This document shows positions 6,975 through 14,976 of a stretch of 14,976 bases of DNA, in pieces. The notes beneath the pieces are model-generated. The model made no database searches, was not told the DNA's origin, and saw nothing but the letters and a program-made list of their open reading frames with translations. Numbering within the stretch: the stretch's first letter is position 1; every line of letters begins with the position of its first letter. The translations under genes were made by a program, and so were the position numbers. Origin of the DNA: Isohypsibius dastychi (lineage: Eukaryota > Tardigrada > Eutardigrada > Parachela > Isohypsibiidae); the NCBI GenBank assembly GCA_034696485.1, contig JAQIWT010000804.1, positions 1-14,976 of the forward strand, read 5' to 3'.

Positions 6975-7498
6975 AAGTTAATAAAATTACTGTAGTCAGA
7001 ATATATTGAATAGTCAAAAATATTATTTTGTATTTTTTTGTGATTGAAATCAATTATCATTATTCAAATTCAATCAAATTAGGAAATAATTGTTGTTATC
7101 TGTGTTTTGTTACATTACAGTCATGGGTTGAACAGCATACTTGCGTCAATCTGCACTTTCGACACCCCCCCCCCGCCTACCCCTCAAAACATCAAAGGGG
7201 GGGGGGGACAAAAAATGTACAAATACCTGTAAATATGACGAGATCCACTTGATAAGTCTAGCCTTCATATCAACGTTTTCTTGGTCATCAAAGATGGAAA
7301 CTATAAAAAACAAAGATTTCTTGATTCTTCAACCGTCAATATGCTGAAATACGAGCGGAAAGGAGAATTTGGGCGAGAAAACCACAACAACGAAGATGGT
7401 CTTTCCTAGCCTCGCAGATCAAAAATTGGTTCAATCTGGTCCTGCAAAACATTCAAAACTATAATAAATCACCGCGAACGATGTTTTCAGATCAGTAA
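6975..7498. other. AT-rich spacer with a homopolymer hairpin
   Basis: Upstream of the THAP gene the sequence is AT-rich (6975-7110), then holds the C10/G11 inverted homopolymer pair at 7165-7207. The rest (7208-7498) shows no gene or repeat that I recognise. It would contain the promoter of the THAP gene if that gene were expressed, but no clear promoter element is seen. Confidence 0.4.
7165..7207. repeat. C10...G11 homopolymer inverted repeat
   Basis: A run of ten C at 7165-7174 is followed after 22 bases by a run of eleven G at 7197-7207, then by acaaaaaatg. The runs can form a ten-pair GC hairpin. A related C-rich/G-rich arrangement ending in ggggacaaaaa is found on the opposite strand at about 8868-8925. 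Confidence 0.7.
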
Positions 7499-7815
7499 AT
7501 GGGAGATAATCAGCGCAGAAGAACCGCAATAGGTCTGGAAAAAACAGGAAAATCTACCACCGTTTTGACGTAAACTGTGAGCAAAATCAGGCCAGGGATC
7601 CACCGCAAATGACACCAATCGATAGATCTCGTCGTAAACTCTCAGAAAATTTGGAGGAGAACAGGGTAGATCCGAAATAAGGTAAAACAGGCCCAGAAAC
7701 ACGGAAGTAAAACAAGAGCTCGAGCAATTTCGCTCATCCCAACCTCGAACGACGTAAAAGGTGTGGTGTCTTGTAACACCGCCAATGGCGTGTGGGCCTT
7801 CACGAAAGTTTTTGG
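7499..7815 (+). repeat. Dispersed repeat family A, copy 2
   Basis: This is the same-orientation partner of 1-314, matching from atggg.gat.. through cagaagaaccgcaa, gtgtggtgtcttgtaac and cgaaag.tttttgg. A 71-codon minus-strand open frame (7487-7702) lies in it but is not open in copy 1, so it is not evidence of a protein. The matching ends give an estimate of element length of about 315 bases, or more if copy 1 continues before the window. Confidence 0.88.
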
Positions 7816-8013
7816 CAGAGCTTGAATCTACACTGCGGAGTTAACCAGGGTCAGTCGTGCCTTCGCATTGATTATTGTAGTTTTGTCTGAGGATCGTGAT
7901 GCCGCAGGCTTACGATTGTTGCTGGCGATGGAGTGTTAGCCCTTCTCCAACAATCTATCAAGAGAATGCAGTATCGATGGCACTGTCAGGCTATACAGTT
8001 GTCCCAGAACTTT

Positions 8014-8076
8014 TCTGGCGAACTAAGCCCCGCCTCAGATGTTAAGCCAATGGGAGGCGGGGCTTGGTTCGCCAGA
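8014..8076. mobile_element. Foldback mini-element C, copy 1 (core)
   Basis: Arms of 23 bases at 8014-8036 (tctggcgaactaagccccgc...) and 8054-8076 pair at 22 of 23 positions. The loop contains ttaagccaatgg (a CCAAT motif) and each arm contains ccccgcctc, a GC-box-like sequence. The inverse complement of this core matches 11181-11243 at 59 of 63 positions. Similarity extends weakly outwards to about 7996 and 8090 (acagtt.tcc..cag...). Non-coding; probably a tiny MITE. An exact target duplication was not identified for this copy. Confidence 0.85.
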
Positions 8077-8867
8077 GGATATCCAGAATTTGTGAGCGGC
8101 ACGTTTGTTTCGAGCAGACGGAACGAATATCATATTGATTGGCGGGCGTGTTTTATACATCTGCATCCGAATCCGCTTCACTGTCACGCAGTCAAGTTTG
8201 GTACTGTACAGTGAATTTAAAATATTCCCGGTCACCTATGCGGATTCATCGTTTTTAAAGACATACTTCAAAAAACGGCAAACAGCAAGACTTCTCCCGT
8301 TATATCAGTATCTGTAATTTTTACACTAAGATGCTGTGGTTCCTGTTGAGATAGTGCTTTGCCAAAAAAAATTGCTGACTTTTAACAGCGTTTTCTTCAG
8401 CCGGTTGTCCGACTACCCTTTGGAAACTGGGAAGTCTGAATTGAATTCCGAAAATATCTTGTACTGGGAAATAACGTACGTAATAATGAACGTCAACTAA
8501 AATTTCGATTTCTAGACTAAATCTAACCTAATGAAAACAGCATGTATCATTCTAGAGTTATTGAATTCATTGAAACGTCGGTCACCGATGTGAAGGTTTT
8601 TGTGCTTGACAATTCTCAAGTAGACGATTATCTCATGACTCACAACTTCGCTCAGAGAACTCATGCAGTCCGGTATTTGAAAGAAAATTCTACATTGCGG
8701 CAATCATATATTATCATCAATGCGTTTCAAACTCGAAGTGAATTCTCAACAGGTCTGGATTGTTCATACCTGTGCACGTACTGTAAAAACATCACACGCT
8801 GTTCAAAATACCTTTCCTTTCTACTTCAGGACAGTGCTGTTTCAGCAACCAAAAATCTTCAAGGATG

Positions 8868-8925
8868 ATATTTTTGTCCCCATCCCCAAGGGGGGAGGAG
8901 AGGAGAGATGGGGGGGAGGGACCTA
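8868..8925. repeat. G-rich tract related to the 7165-7207 structure
   Basis: The plus strand reads tttttgtccccatcccc followed by aaggggggaggaga and atgggggggagggacc. The complement therefore ends with ggggatggggacaaaaa, like the end of the structure at 7197-7214 but in the opposite orientation. gtcccc and ggggac-type ends can pair. The G tracts could form a quadruplex. Confidence 0.4.
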
Positions 8926-9867
8926 GATTTTGAACGTCTGTCGGGTGTCCAGGCGAGCTAATCAGGTCAGGTTTTTCCTAGTTAATCCCATTGGTCCACC
9001 TTCTGAACCTCCTATATCAAAATCAGCGTTAGACACGCCTCCCCTGTTGCGTCTGAAACATTCTTCACTGACGCTATTAGTCTTTTCATCAGTTATTTTG
9101 GTCCCACATCTGCTTTTCTCATCCCAACTCCTTTTTTCTCTCATACCTAACCTCTTTGAGTATAAAATCATATGCTCATTCTCTTTCACAGAGACGTAAA
9201 ACAACATTATCAACATCCGTTTTACACTCTCGGTGTTCTTTCTCTTCGGCTCCTTTTTCTGTCTTCAAATGTTCTTCGAGCGCCATGACCTTTCATTGGT
9301 TTCTCTTCTCTACATCATCGACTAACATCCTCGAAATAAAAGATCTTCTGATCAGCTGACTGGTTAGGGTTATCTCCTCTTTCGACAAGGTCTCCCTCCA
9401 AACTGCTAAACATATTCTGTTCATTCTACTGACCAGCACGGAGATCAGGAATGTGAAGTGTAAACCTACGTTTTTTCACTAAATCATAACTAAGAAATTT
9501 TGAGTTTATAACGAAAAGAAGGGCAGGCCTGACACTCGAGTGTTGAAACATGCACGATCGTGAACTTGAGAATGACTGACATTTTGAACTGCAAACGAAC
9601 CAACGGCAATTGCAAACTTGAACTCGCAAAAGACTAACATGAGACTGAAAAAGGTCCAGCAGGAAAAGATTATGAACTCTTTAACCTAAATCTATAGTAG
9701 ACGTTGGAATGAAACAGCGCGCGTTGTCTGAGAATAACTTTCGTAGGGACAGATAAAAACCAGCAAAATATATCAGCTTCTTTGAGCATGGGTGAAGAAG
9801 TTGAACAACCGACGGGGGCATGAACATGAGGAACAGGGAGGATGAGTAACTGGAATTTATTTAAGAA

Positions 9868-11160
9868 CTAACTAGAAGAAATCCATCCTTGCACCAAAAT
9901 TAATCTGGGGATAGCGGGGACATTTATGTAAGGAATGTGTACTTTCCAGGGCGAAATACCGGCAATCCTTGCATCAAATCTGCATTGCTTCTGGAGTATG
10001 ACCAGGTGTTTTGCGACGTGCTGGATCTCCTGAATAGCTGGCGAACCTTTGATGTGATACAAGAGAGATAATCTCACCCAGTCGATCTCAGCCACTCAAA
10101 TCAATGTCCGTGATAGCTCGGCAAATTCACCATACCAGCAAGGTTAGTGGACTTGTCGTCCCCGATTCGATAAACTCCACCGTCTCCAGTCACTTCACCA
10201 CCAGCATCAACGAATGCATGATTGGAATGTTTGGTGTTTCATTTCCGTCCAGGATGCTGCTGCAACATAAGTGCTAGTTAGTCTGCGGAAACTTGGGTTG
10301 CTGTTGTGAGTTTCCGGGGATGGGGTTCATTTCTCTTTATTGAAGACGCTGTTCGGAAATTATTCCACAATTTTTATCCGAGTATGGGACGAACAGTACT
10401 CTCCTGAATTCGAAATAAGCAAGGTATGGAACAGGAAAGAATCAAACGGAAAAGTTTGCTCGGAATTTTTTAACAGGATTTTAAACTAGACAACCGTCTC
10501 TGTTATGAGAAACACAAAGCTTGTCAAAACCAGAGTAATCCAAGTGATTGCGGGGAGTGTTTTCTGTAAAGTTCGATCCATACCTTTTGAGTTGCTGAAC
10601 CAAAAAATTTCGATCGTGAGTAGTTGTTCTTAACTATAAATATATTCATCTAGAAACTTGCGAACGAGTTTGTCGTTTAAAACAATGTTACCGCTGAATG
10701 CAGCCAGTTCTATACATACGTTACGCCATGTGATCGAAAAAGTAGAAAGAACATACAATATTTGCCAGAAATGGTAAGGTCATCAGACTGCAGTTTCTGG
10801 TTCTGCACCTTGTTATTCTCCGGCTCTTTCCAGGTTTGGATGAATGGTGAGTTCTCGGCTGGGTTCTTGCCGAATGAGTCGAAACTTTTTAAACTGTCTG
10901 CCAAGCAAAAGAACGCCACCTGGTGTTGTCACGAGACCGATGACTGGCTGGTATTGCATATGTAAGCTCCAAGATTTTCAATCGTTTCTGAACAAAGACT
11001 CCAACGAAATCATCATCCGGAATTTGACACGATCTCATGGTTCTTTTAATTTGTGAGTTGTTTGTTATGGCGCAAGGTCGAAGACTGCCTGTCTGGCGTT
11101 GTGAATTGAAAATGTTACGTCAAATACTAGATAAGCTACCAGCACAATATTGTAAAGATG
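9868..11160. other. Unassigned stretch with minor open frames
   Basis: The minus strand has a 75-codon frame at 9868-10095 and, just upstream in another frame (about 10120-10230), a further open stretch of about 40 codons with a VDAGGEVTGDGG-type glycine-rich translation. I recognise neither. A 69-codon frame at 10710-10919 is overlapped by similar-sized frames on the other strand. By position this may be the decayed 3' part of the gypsy-like element, but no RT or RNase H motif is visible. Confidence 0.35.
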
Positions 11161-11162
11161 TA

Positions 11163-11259
11163 CAGTTCTCCAGGATATTCTCTGGCGAACCAAGCCCCGT
11201 CTCCCATTGGCTTAACGTGTGAGGCGGGGCTTAGTTTGCCAGAGAACTTCTGTGACAAC
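11163..11259. mobile_element. Foldback mini-element C, copy 2, inserted in the RT remnant
   Basis: Core arms at 11181-11203 (tctggcgaaccaagccccg...) and 11221-11243 pair at 20 of 23 positions around a cccattggcttaac loop. It is the reverse complement of copy 1, with 4 differences in 63 bases. Weaker terminal similarity reaches out to cagttctccag on the left and ctgtgacaac on the right, each flanked by TA (11161-11162, 11260-11261), consistent with a TA-duplicating element. It lies at the point where the gypsy-like RT similarity stops. Confidence 0.75.
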
Positions 11260-11485
11260 TAAAGAAAAATATGGTGATACTGAATTCAGCTTGTACAGTT
11301 TCTACAACTTCTTCATCGATGGAACCCATTACAGCCAACAACCCATGACAGAGTGAAACATTTACTGGTGGGCTTTCACCAGTACCGATAATATGCTCAG
11401 TCATTATAAATTTTCCAATTACGATTCCGTTATTAGGAAGAAGGTCTCGATACTTCATAACCAACCCAACAAAATTTTGCTTCAT
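11231..11485 (-). pseudogene. Ty3/gypsy-like reverse transcriptase, N-terminal fragment
   Basis: The translation contains LVMKYRDLLP, then IGKFIMTEHIIGTGESPP, then IDEEVVETVQ. This matches the segment just before and at the start of Ty3/gypsy reverse transcriptases (LxxKYRDxFx...GxxxxxEHxIxTGxxxPVxxxxxRxP...IxxEVxxML). The catalytic fingers/palm, including the YxDD motif, are absent. The frame runs into the foldback element at about 11259, which probably interrupts it; no continuation was found on the other side. RT would copy element RNA into DNA; this fragment cannot function. Confidence 0.6.
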
Positions 11486-11724
11486 TTCATTGTAGAGTTG
11501 ATTATCTATTTTGAATTTGTAACATCGAATTCTCGCTAACTGATGTAATTATCAAAATTATCAGTGAATGTTCGACGGCCTTGTGCAGTACCGGGTTCAT
11601 CCTGATTTTGAATGATATGTTCTCAAACTTCGGCAATTGTCATATCAGTTTCGACTCTATCAGGGCTATTGGTACTTATAAGAATCACTTAAACCATTGT
11701 TTGAGGGCTGAAATTTCTTGATGC

Positions 11725-12105
11725 TTATGCTGTTGGTAATGTTTGGATCACACCACCATTCGGGCAAGTTGTACAAGACCTTTTGTCCGAATAATACACC
11801 AAGCTACTTCCATGATCAGTTACTAGTCTCAGTTCACTCAAAGCGTCGTTTTCCAGTAATAAATTCTTATCAAAAATATTCGACTGAATGATAGCAGCGT
11901 TGATTTTTGCTGTTCTTCCAGGTATTTCCAAATCAATAATCGTCCTTTCTCTTTCTAATGCCACCTCTGGCGAGCCTGAATCAAGAAACTTCTTCACGAA
12001 TTCTGATCTTACATCCTTCCATGTTCCGTTTACTCAAGCGTTCCGGAAATTACACAATTTTCTTGCTGTTCCGCTTAAGAATTCTGGAAATTGTGTGATT
12101 GACGT
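11725..12105 (-). pseudogene. Fused gag-capsid / protease remnant of a Ty3/gypsy-like element
   Basis: In one minus-strand frame (with one TGA near 12034) the 5' part reads FPEFLSGTARKL and TWKDVRSEFVKKF, the capsid-type pattern FPxxLxGxAxxW...TWxxxxxxFxxxF. It is directly followed by GSPEVALERERTIIDLEI, then DKNLLLENDALSELRLV, which resembles the C-terminal half of a retropepsin-like protease (xxxILGxDxLxxLxxV). The active-site DTG/DSG region and the nucleocapsid zinc knuckle expected in between are missing, so an internal deletion joined the two. The order agrees with the RT fragment further along the same strand. Confidence 0.5.
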
Positions 12106-12260
12106 CGGCGGATCCCATCTGTAATGTTTCCTCAAACGATTCTAACCAGTCTTTCGCTGAGTTATGCGGCAATGCAGAAAATGAATCCAGAACTTAAACT
12201 TTAGGAATTCGCACGGCTGTCGCTGCTTCCACTCATCTTGCAGCTTTTTCACCCATTGCG
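12075..12260 (-). pseudogene. Gag capsid, upstream part in a shifted frame
   Basis: Another minus-strand frame gives AVRIPKV, a stop, and then VLDSFSALPHNSAKDWLESFEETL, followed by loss of similarity near 12085. The pattern xPxFxG...AxxWLxxFEExx is characteristic of the first helices of Ty3/gypsy capsid. A frameshift near 12085-12105 is needed to connect it to the FPEFLSGTARKL segment in the neighbouring frame. Further upstream the same strand (to about 12850) shows a polar Glu/Gln/Asp-rich translation with repeated stops that may be the gag N-terminus; I could not fix its beginning. Confidence 0.5.
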
Positions 12261-13374
12261 AATAAATTCTGATTCTGACGATTATGTTCGATCATATCGG
12301 GGGATACGAGAGGTTTCAGTGAAACTCAAAGATTTCTGTTTAACCAGTTCGATTTGAATTCTTCCGCAGTTTATGAATCTCGATCAGTGTTGGTTAATAA
12401 GTCTAACAATTCCACTGAATCGATGAAGTTTGTTTCTTCACTCAATCTGTGCACGATGTCGGTGAATTTGGCTACTCGATATCGATCTCCACTCTTTCTT
12501 CCGGCTCTTGATCAAACCCAGCTCAAATGAATGCAGTATTCAGCTCGTTGTCTTAATTACTCGAGCTGCAATCTTTCAAGGATTTCTTCAGACGAACTAC
12601 TGTCTGTTTAAATAACATTTCCACCCTGATCTTCATCCTGAATTTTTTGTTGCTGCAGTGCTCAGAACATTGACGTTTGGTTTTGTGCGGCGACTCTGTT
12701 TTTCTGTATGATACCCTCATTCCTCTTTCGATCCCTATCTCAATCCCTATCATCAAATCCGAACTCTGGCTTTAGTCCCTGTAATCGTTCACTTTCAAAA
12801 CCGAGTATTTTATCTGCAACCTGTTCTGCCAAAGTATGCTGCAGAGATACACCACGATTTTTTTTTGTTGCTGTAGTCAGAAGGAGCCGGGACCGTTATT
12901 TGATACTCAAATTAGAGATCTTAGAATTATCACGACGCTGCGCTCAAACATCAGCTCAACTTGAAAGGTCAGCCACAATATATCACAAAAATTCCGAGTC
13001 CAGTTATGATAATCTTCCTGATCTCCAAATTCAATCGAACTCACTGACTTTCAGTCCAAACTACGTTAACATTAATAACATCCCGTTGATCCTACCTTGA
13101 TTCATTCTCCCACAATGTCCAAACAATTCCAGAACGAATAATCATCCGGCGTTCGATCGGAATGTGGCAGTATTATCCTTTCCTTCACGTGAATTATAAA
13201 CACAACGAATATCCACAAGTAAGCTCCTCCGTACCACAGTAATTACCTTTGGCGCCATATAAGGATGTAAAATGCTCGGCGTTATATAACACTTCACGAT
13301 ACAGTAAGATGATTGCTTGACCAAAGGTCAACAACGAACAATGCGAGCGAGTTGCCCAAGCCCACGATGACTTC
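12261..13374. other. Region between two element remnants
   Basis: The interval 12261-12850 may be the decayed gag N-terminus on the minus strand (polar, stop-ridden). The interval 12850-13140 shows nothing recognisable. At 13194-13433 the minus strand has a 79-codon frame beginning at a GTG codon with NPLLCFLFVFLCGILVSS, a strongly hydrophobic stretch like a signal peptide or membrane segment, but there is no ATG and no family match. A long terminal repeat could lie here, but no duplicated copy is visible. Confidence 0.35.
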
Positions 13375-13720
13375 TCACTTGAAACAAGAATACCGCACAG
13401 AAAAACGAACAGAAAACACAAAAGCGGGTTCACCTAGGCTGTTCATTGGTGTTTTGGTGTCCTCAAAATCAGAAATGTCTGATAGTTTTGTCGCTTCTAC
13501 AGAATAAAACTTGACTACCGCGATACCCTCCTCTTTGCCGATCAACGGCTCGACGAATAAAATACCTTCGTCGGATTTGAAATTATACATTTCGAAAACC
13601 AACTCAGTATTCCATTCCCAGAACCACTTCGCGAGTTAGATCTGTTATGTAGTATCCTATTTTGCTTGATAGTGACATATCCCAAGACGCGTTGCACGGA
13701 AATATTCCATACAAACTCAT
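13375..13720 (-). pseudogene. Possible Polinton/Maverick-type accessory protein remnant
   Basis: From the ATG at 13718-13720 the translation includes PCNASWDMSLSSKIGYYI and then LTREVVLGMEY before a TGA at 13604-13606. One base later another frame continues with ELVFEMYNFKSDEG and runs to 13375. The pattern (S/C)NASxDxxxxNKxGxYxTxLxxxIxLxxxxEVxLxEIxxP resembles, from memory, a protein often found next to the integrase in Polinton elements. It is located directly after the integrase remnant on the same strand, which agrees with that. The role in those elements is not certain. Frameshift and stop make it non-functional. Confidence 0.35.
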
Positions 13721-13812
13721 GAAAAATCTGTCTGTTTCCCCCAAGAATCAAATGCAAAAGAATAACTGCCCACCTGAACGATCATTGTTTCTGACCGCTG
13801 TGTGATTATGTT

Positions 13813-14085
13813 TTAATGTTTGAGTTGCTTCGGATTTTGCTGAATGGTAATTTCCGATAATTTTTTGCCGTGAAACCATCCATCCACGTCGTCATCTGCT
13901 GAATCAGTGACTCGGTATTCATGCAACCTATGTGACTGACGGACGTCAATAATGTGATAGTTCTGATCCGAGTGGTCGGCCTCGGATTCGAACCTTTTCT
14001 CGAGAGCTAATTTCTCTTTGGATATCCGAATGGTATCGCCAACGCTGAATTGCGACTTTTTAGGTTCTACTTCGGGATTTGCCAT
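13813..14085 (-). CDS. Open C-terminal SH3-like domain of the integrase remnant
   Basis: A 90-codon frame without stops, beginning MANPEVEPKK and carrying FSVGDTIRIS near residue 13, YHIIDV near residue 43, YRVTDS near residue 56 and GWFHGKKLSEI near residue 67. These are the successive beta strands of the integrase C-terminal domain, which binds element DNA. The start ATG is internal to the integrase; upstream in the same frame a TAG lies 15 codons earlier (VGQN-stop-AVKILEEMANP). There is no evidence that it is expressed on its own. Confidence 0.55.
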   Translation of the reverse strand: MANPEVEPKKSQFSVGDTIRISKEKLALEKRFESEADHSDQNYHIIDVRQSHRLHEYRVTDSADDDVDGWFHGKKLSEITIQQNPKQLKH

Positions 14086-14420
14086 TTCTTCCAGAATTTT
14101 GACGGCCTAATTTTGCCCCACATGTATTGGTGCATAACCCGTGTTAGAATGTTAAAATTCATTAGAAGACTCGAGGATGCCTTCGAGCACATCGATGCGA
14201 CGGAAATTCTTCTGCTCCGTCTTGTGAGCCCATAACCACTCTTTTAATTTTCGGTTAAAACGCAAAACATTGACTACCTTGTCCTTGTAGTTCGATGTTC
14301 ACTGTTGTACCCTGATCTCTTTCAATCAATTTCAAACACTCGCTACGTATTCTTTTCTGTTATTGCTGAAAACCTCGAGTTGAAGTCCATACCCTCTGAA
14401 ACAGGAGTAAGTGCTGATAT

Positions 14421-14502
14421 TATTCTCAAGTTTCTCTCGTGAAATAGCAATTTAGAAAAACAACCTATTCTTAAGTTTCTCTCGTGAAATAGAAAAACAA
14501 CC
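14421..14502 (+). repeat. Imperfect tandem duplication (45 + 37 bp)
   Basis: Unit 1 (14421-14465) and unit 2 (14466-14502) share tattct.aagtttctctcgtg, then aaatag and aaaaacaacc. Unit 1 contains eight extra bases (caatttag). The duplication lies within the decayed integrase region and would disrupt its frame. Confidence 0.85.
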
Positions 14503-14792
14503 TATAACAGTTAGAATGAATCAGTAGTCGTTATTGATTTAGCCGAATTTCTTCATGTCTGTCGAATACACATGGTAAACATCATTTACGTCAACAGCAA
14601 TAACACGTCTTTTTTTCGAATTTTCTCACGACAGGCCGGTGAAGTGTGTACGCGTTTTTTTCGTTCAGATTCTCCATTGTGAAAAGAGCTGACACAAGCC
14701 AAACGGGAACTATCTAGTAAAATTATCAAGTAAGGAAATTCATCTCCGACCAGGAGGTTCCGCGACCAAAGGGAGCGAATTCGCAAGAAGTT

Positions 14793-14813
14793 TATGTGTA
14801 CACTGTACACATA
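14793..14813. repeat. Near-perfect palindrome, 9-bp arms
   Basis: tatgtgtac (14793-14801) and gtacacata (14805-14813) are exact complements separated by act. The site could be a binding site for a dimeric protein or a short cruciform; nothing nearby shows which. Confidence 0.6.
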
Positions 14814-14830
14814 TGAATAGTTTTGCGGAA

Positions 14831-14892
14831 GGTTGTATCCAAGTAGCAACGCATTGTTTTCTTCCTTTCCAGTGATTGGCTTGGATACAACC
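14831..14892. repeat. 13-bp inverted repeat with 36-base spacer
   Basis: ggttgtatccaag (14831-14843) is exactly complementary to cttggatacaacc (14880-14892). The spacer is pyrimidine-rich. No target duplication flanks the pair. Confidence 0.7.
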
Positions 14893-14976
14893 GAAGGTAC
14901 AAGATCGAGCCTGTCCGTTCAACTCCTCTATCAGTTTGCATTCAAGAAATCCAACAAAAATACGATAAAAAACTAG

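Larger units (their letters stand above)
7816..9867. other. Largely unassigned 2-kb stretch
   Basis: Apart from the foldback element at 8014-8076 and the G-rich tract near 8885-8921, I recognise nothing. A 108-codon plus-strand frame at 8542-8868 starts with ATG but shows no domain, and its later half is low in typical protein features. The interval 8142-8155 contains gattggcgggcgtg, a CCAAT-type/GC-type combination without a recognisable gene next to it. The interval 9000-9360 is pyrimidine-rich on the plus strand. Confidence 0.45.
13813..14790 (-). pseudogene. DDE integrase remnant (Polinton- or retroelement-type)
   Basis: Integrases join element ends to target DNA. Reading the minus strand, a segment near 14680-14770 gives DEFPYLIILLDSSRLA, the first core strands (Y-L-I-x-x-x-D-x-F-S-R). 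In one single frame from 14370 to 13813, interrupted by several stops, come FSNNRKEYVAS (second catalytic block, TDNGxEF, with Asn for Asp), VVNVLRFNRKLKEWLW (VERFNxxLK, catalytic Glu lost), HSNTGYAPIHVGQN (the HSxTxxxPxxV loop) and finally FSVGDTIRISKEK...YRVTDS...GWFHGKKLSEI, a C-terminal SH3-like domain. The last 90 codons (13813-14085) are uninterrupted. The C-terminal form resembles Polinton/Maverick integrases known in nematodes, but gypsy or BEL elements are not excluded. Confidence 0.65.
14503..14976. other. Right-hand end of window
   Basis: The minus strand holds the start of the integrase core (14586-14849 frame). Other features are a 9-base-arm palindrome at 14793-14813 and a 13-base inverted repeat at 14831-14892. 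An overlapping 60-codon frame at 14740-14922 with several Cys is probably a shadow. The integrase N-terminal zinc-binding domain, if present, would lie to the right of the window. Confidence 0.4.

Noticed and set aside
7487-7702. 71-codon minus-strand frame
   Set aside because: It lies in repeat family A, and the equivalent frame is not kept open in the other copy.
8542-8868. 108-codon plus-strand open frame with ATG
   Set aside because: No recognisable domain, no splice or start context that singles it out, and overlapping frames of similar length; not reported as a gene.
12708-13100. 130-codon plus-strand frame
   Set aside because: Serine/leucine-rich translation opposite a polar Glu/Gln/Asp-rich gag-like strand; it looks like the complement shadow and has no domain.
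13981-14000. Minus-strand ggttcgaatcc, a perfect tRNA B-box-like sequence
   Set aside because: The flanking bases do not form a T stem, there is no acceptor stem or anticodon arm, and the site lies inside the open integrase C-terminal domain.
1-14976. CRISPR array, bacterial operon or phage-defence system
   Set aside because: No regularly spaced repeats of CRISPR type, no operon structure and no ribosome binding sites; intron-like sequences and eukaryotic transposons point to a nuclear eukaryotic genome.

Overview
The window looks like eukaryotic, metazoan, gene-poor DNA that has collected transposable elements. I found no complete, intact gene. The longest open frames are about 145-215 codons and several recognisable proteins are spread over different frames. 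Candidate introns are short (66 and 177 bases) with GT...AG ends and TTTCAG/TTTCAAG acceptors. That style, together with compact MITEs and Polinton-like and P-like remnants, would fit a nematode or similar small-genome invertebrate, but this is an inference and no taxonomic marker is present.

Left third (1-4800): this part begins with one copy of a roughly 315-base dispersed repeat (second copy at 7499-7815). Next comes a 584-base hAT-type non-autonomous element with a perfect 8-base target-site duplication, then about 240 bases dense in hairpins. A direct repeat (2930-3156, partner 4633-4800) contains tandem units of about 34 bases. Between its two copies lie a TA-flanked element with G-rich internal repeats (3319-3816) and, 14 bases away, a decayed SGNH-hydrolase-like gene on the minus strand.

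Middle (4900-7000): the minus strand encodes pieces of a THAP-domain, P-element-like transposase in the right order: THAP zinc finger, linker, a leucine/proline segment leading to the first catalytic Asp, and the C-terminal IAG...CxxC region. Most of the catalytic domain is missing.

Right half (7000-14976): long stretches without recognisable content (7816-11160) surround a pair of near-identical, oppositely oriented 63-base foldback cores carrying CCAAT and GC-box motifs. From about 11231 to 12240 the minus strand holds a decayed Ty3/gypsy-like gag-protease-RT remnant, with a gag-protease deletion joint. From about 13380 to 14790 it holds a decayed DDE integrase followed by a possible Polinton/Maverick-type accessory protein.

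The remnants do not form a working pathway. The most informative features are element boundaries, nested insertions and the two host-like or domesticable remnants (SGNH, THAP transposase). I did not find a convincing novel system.
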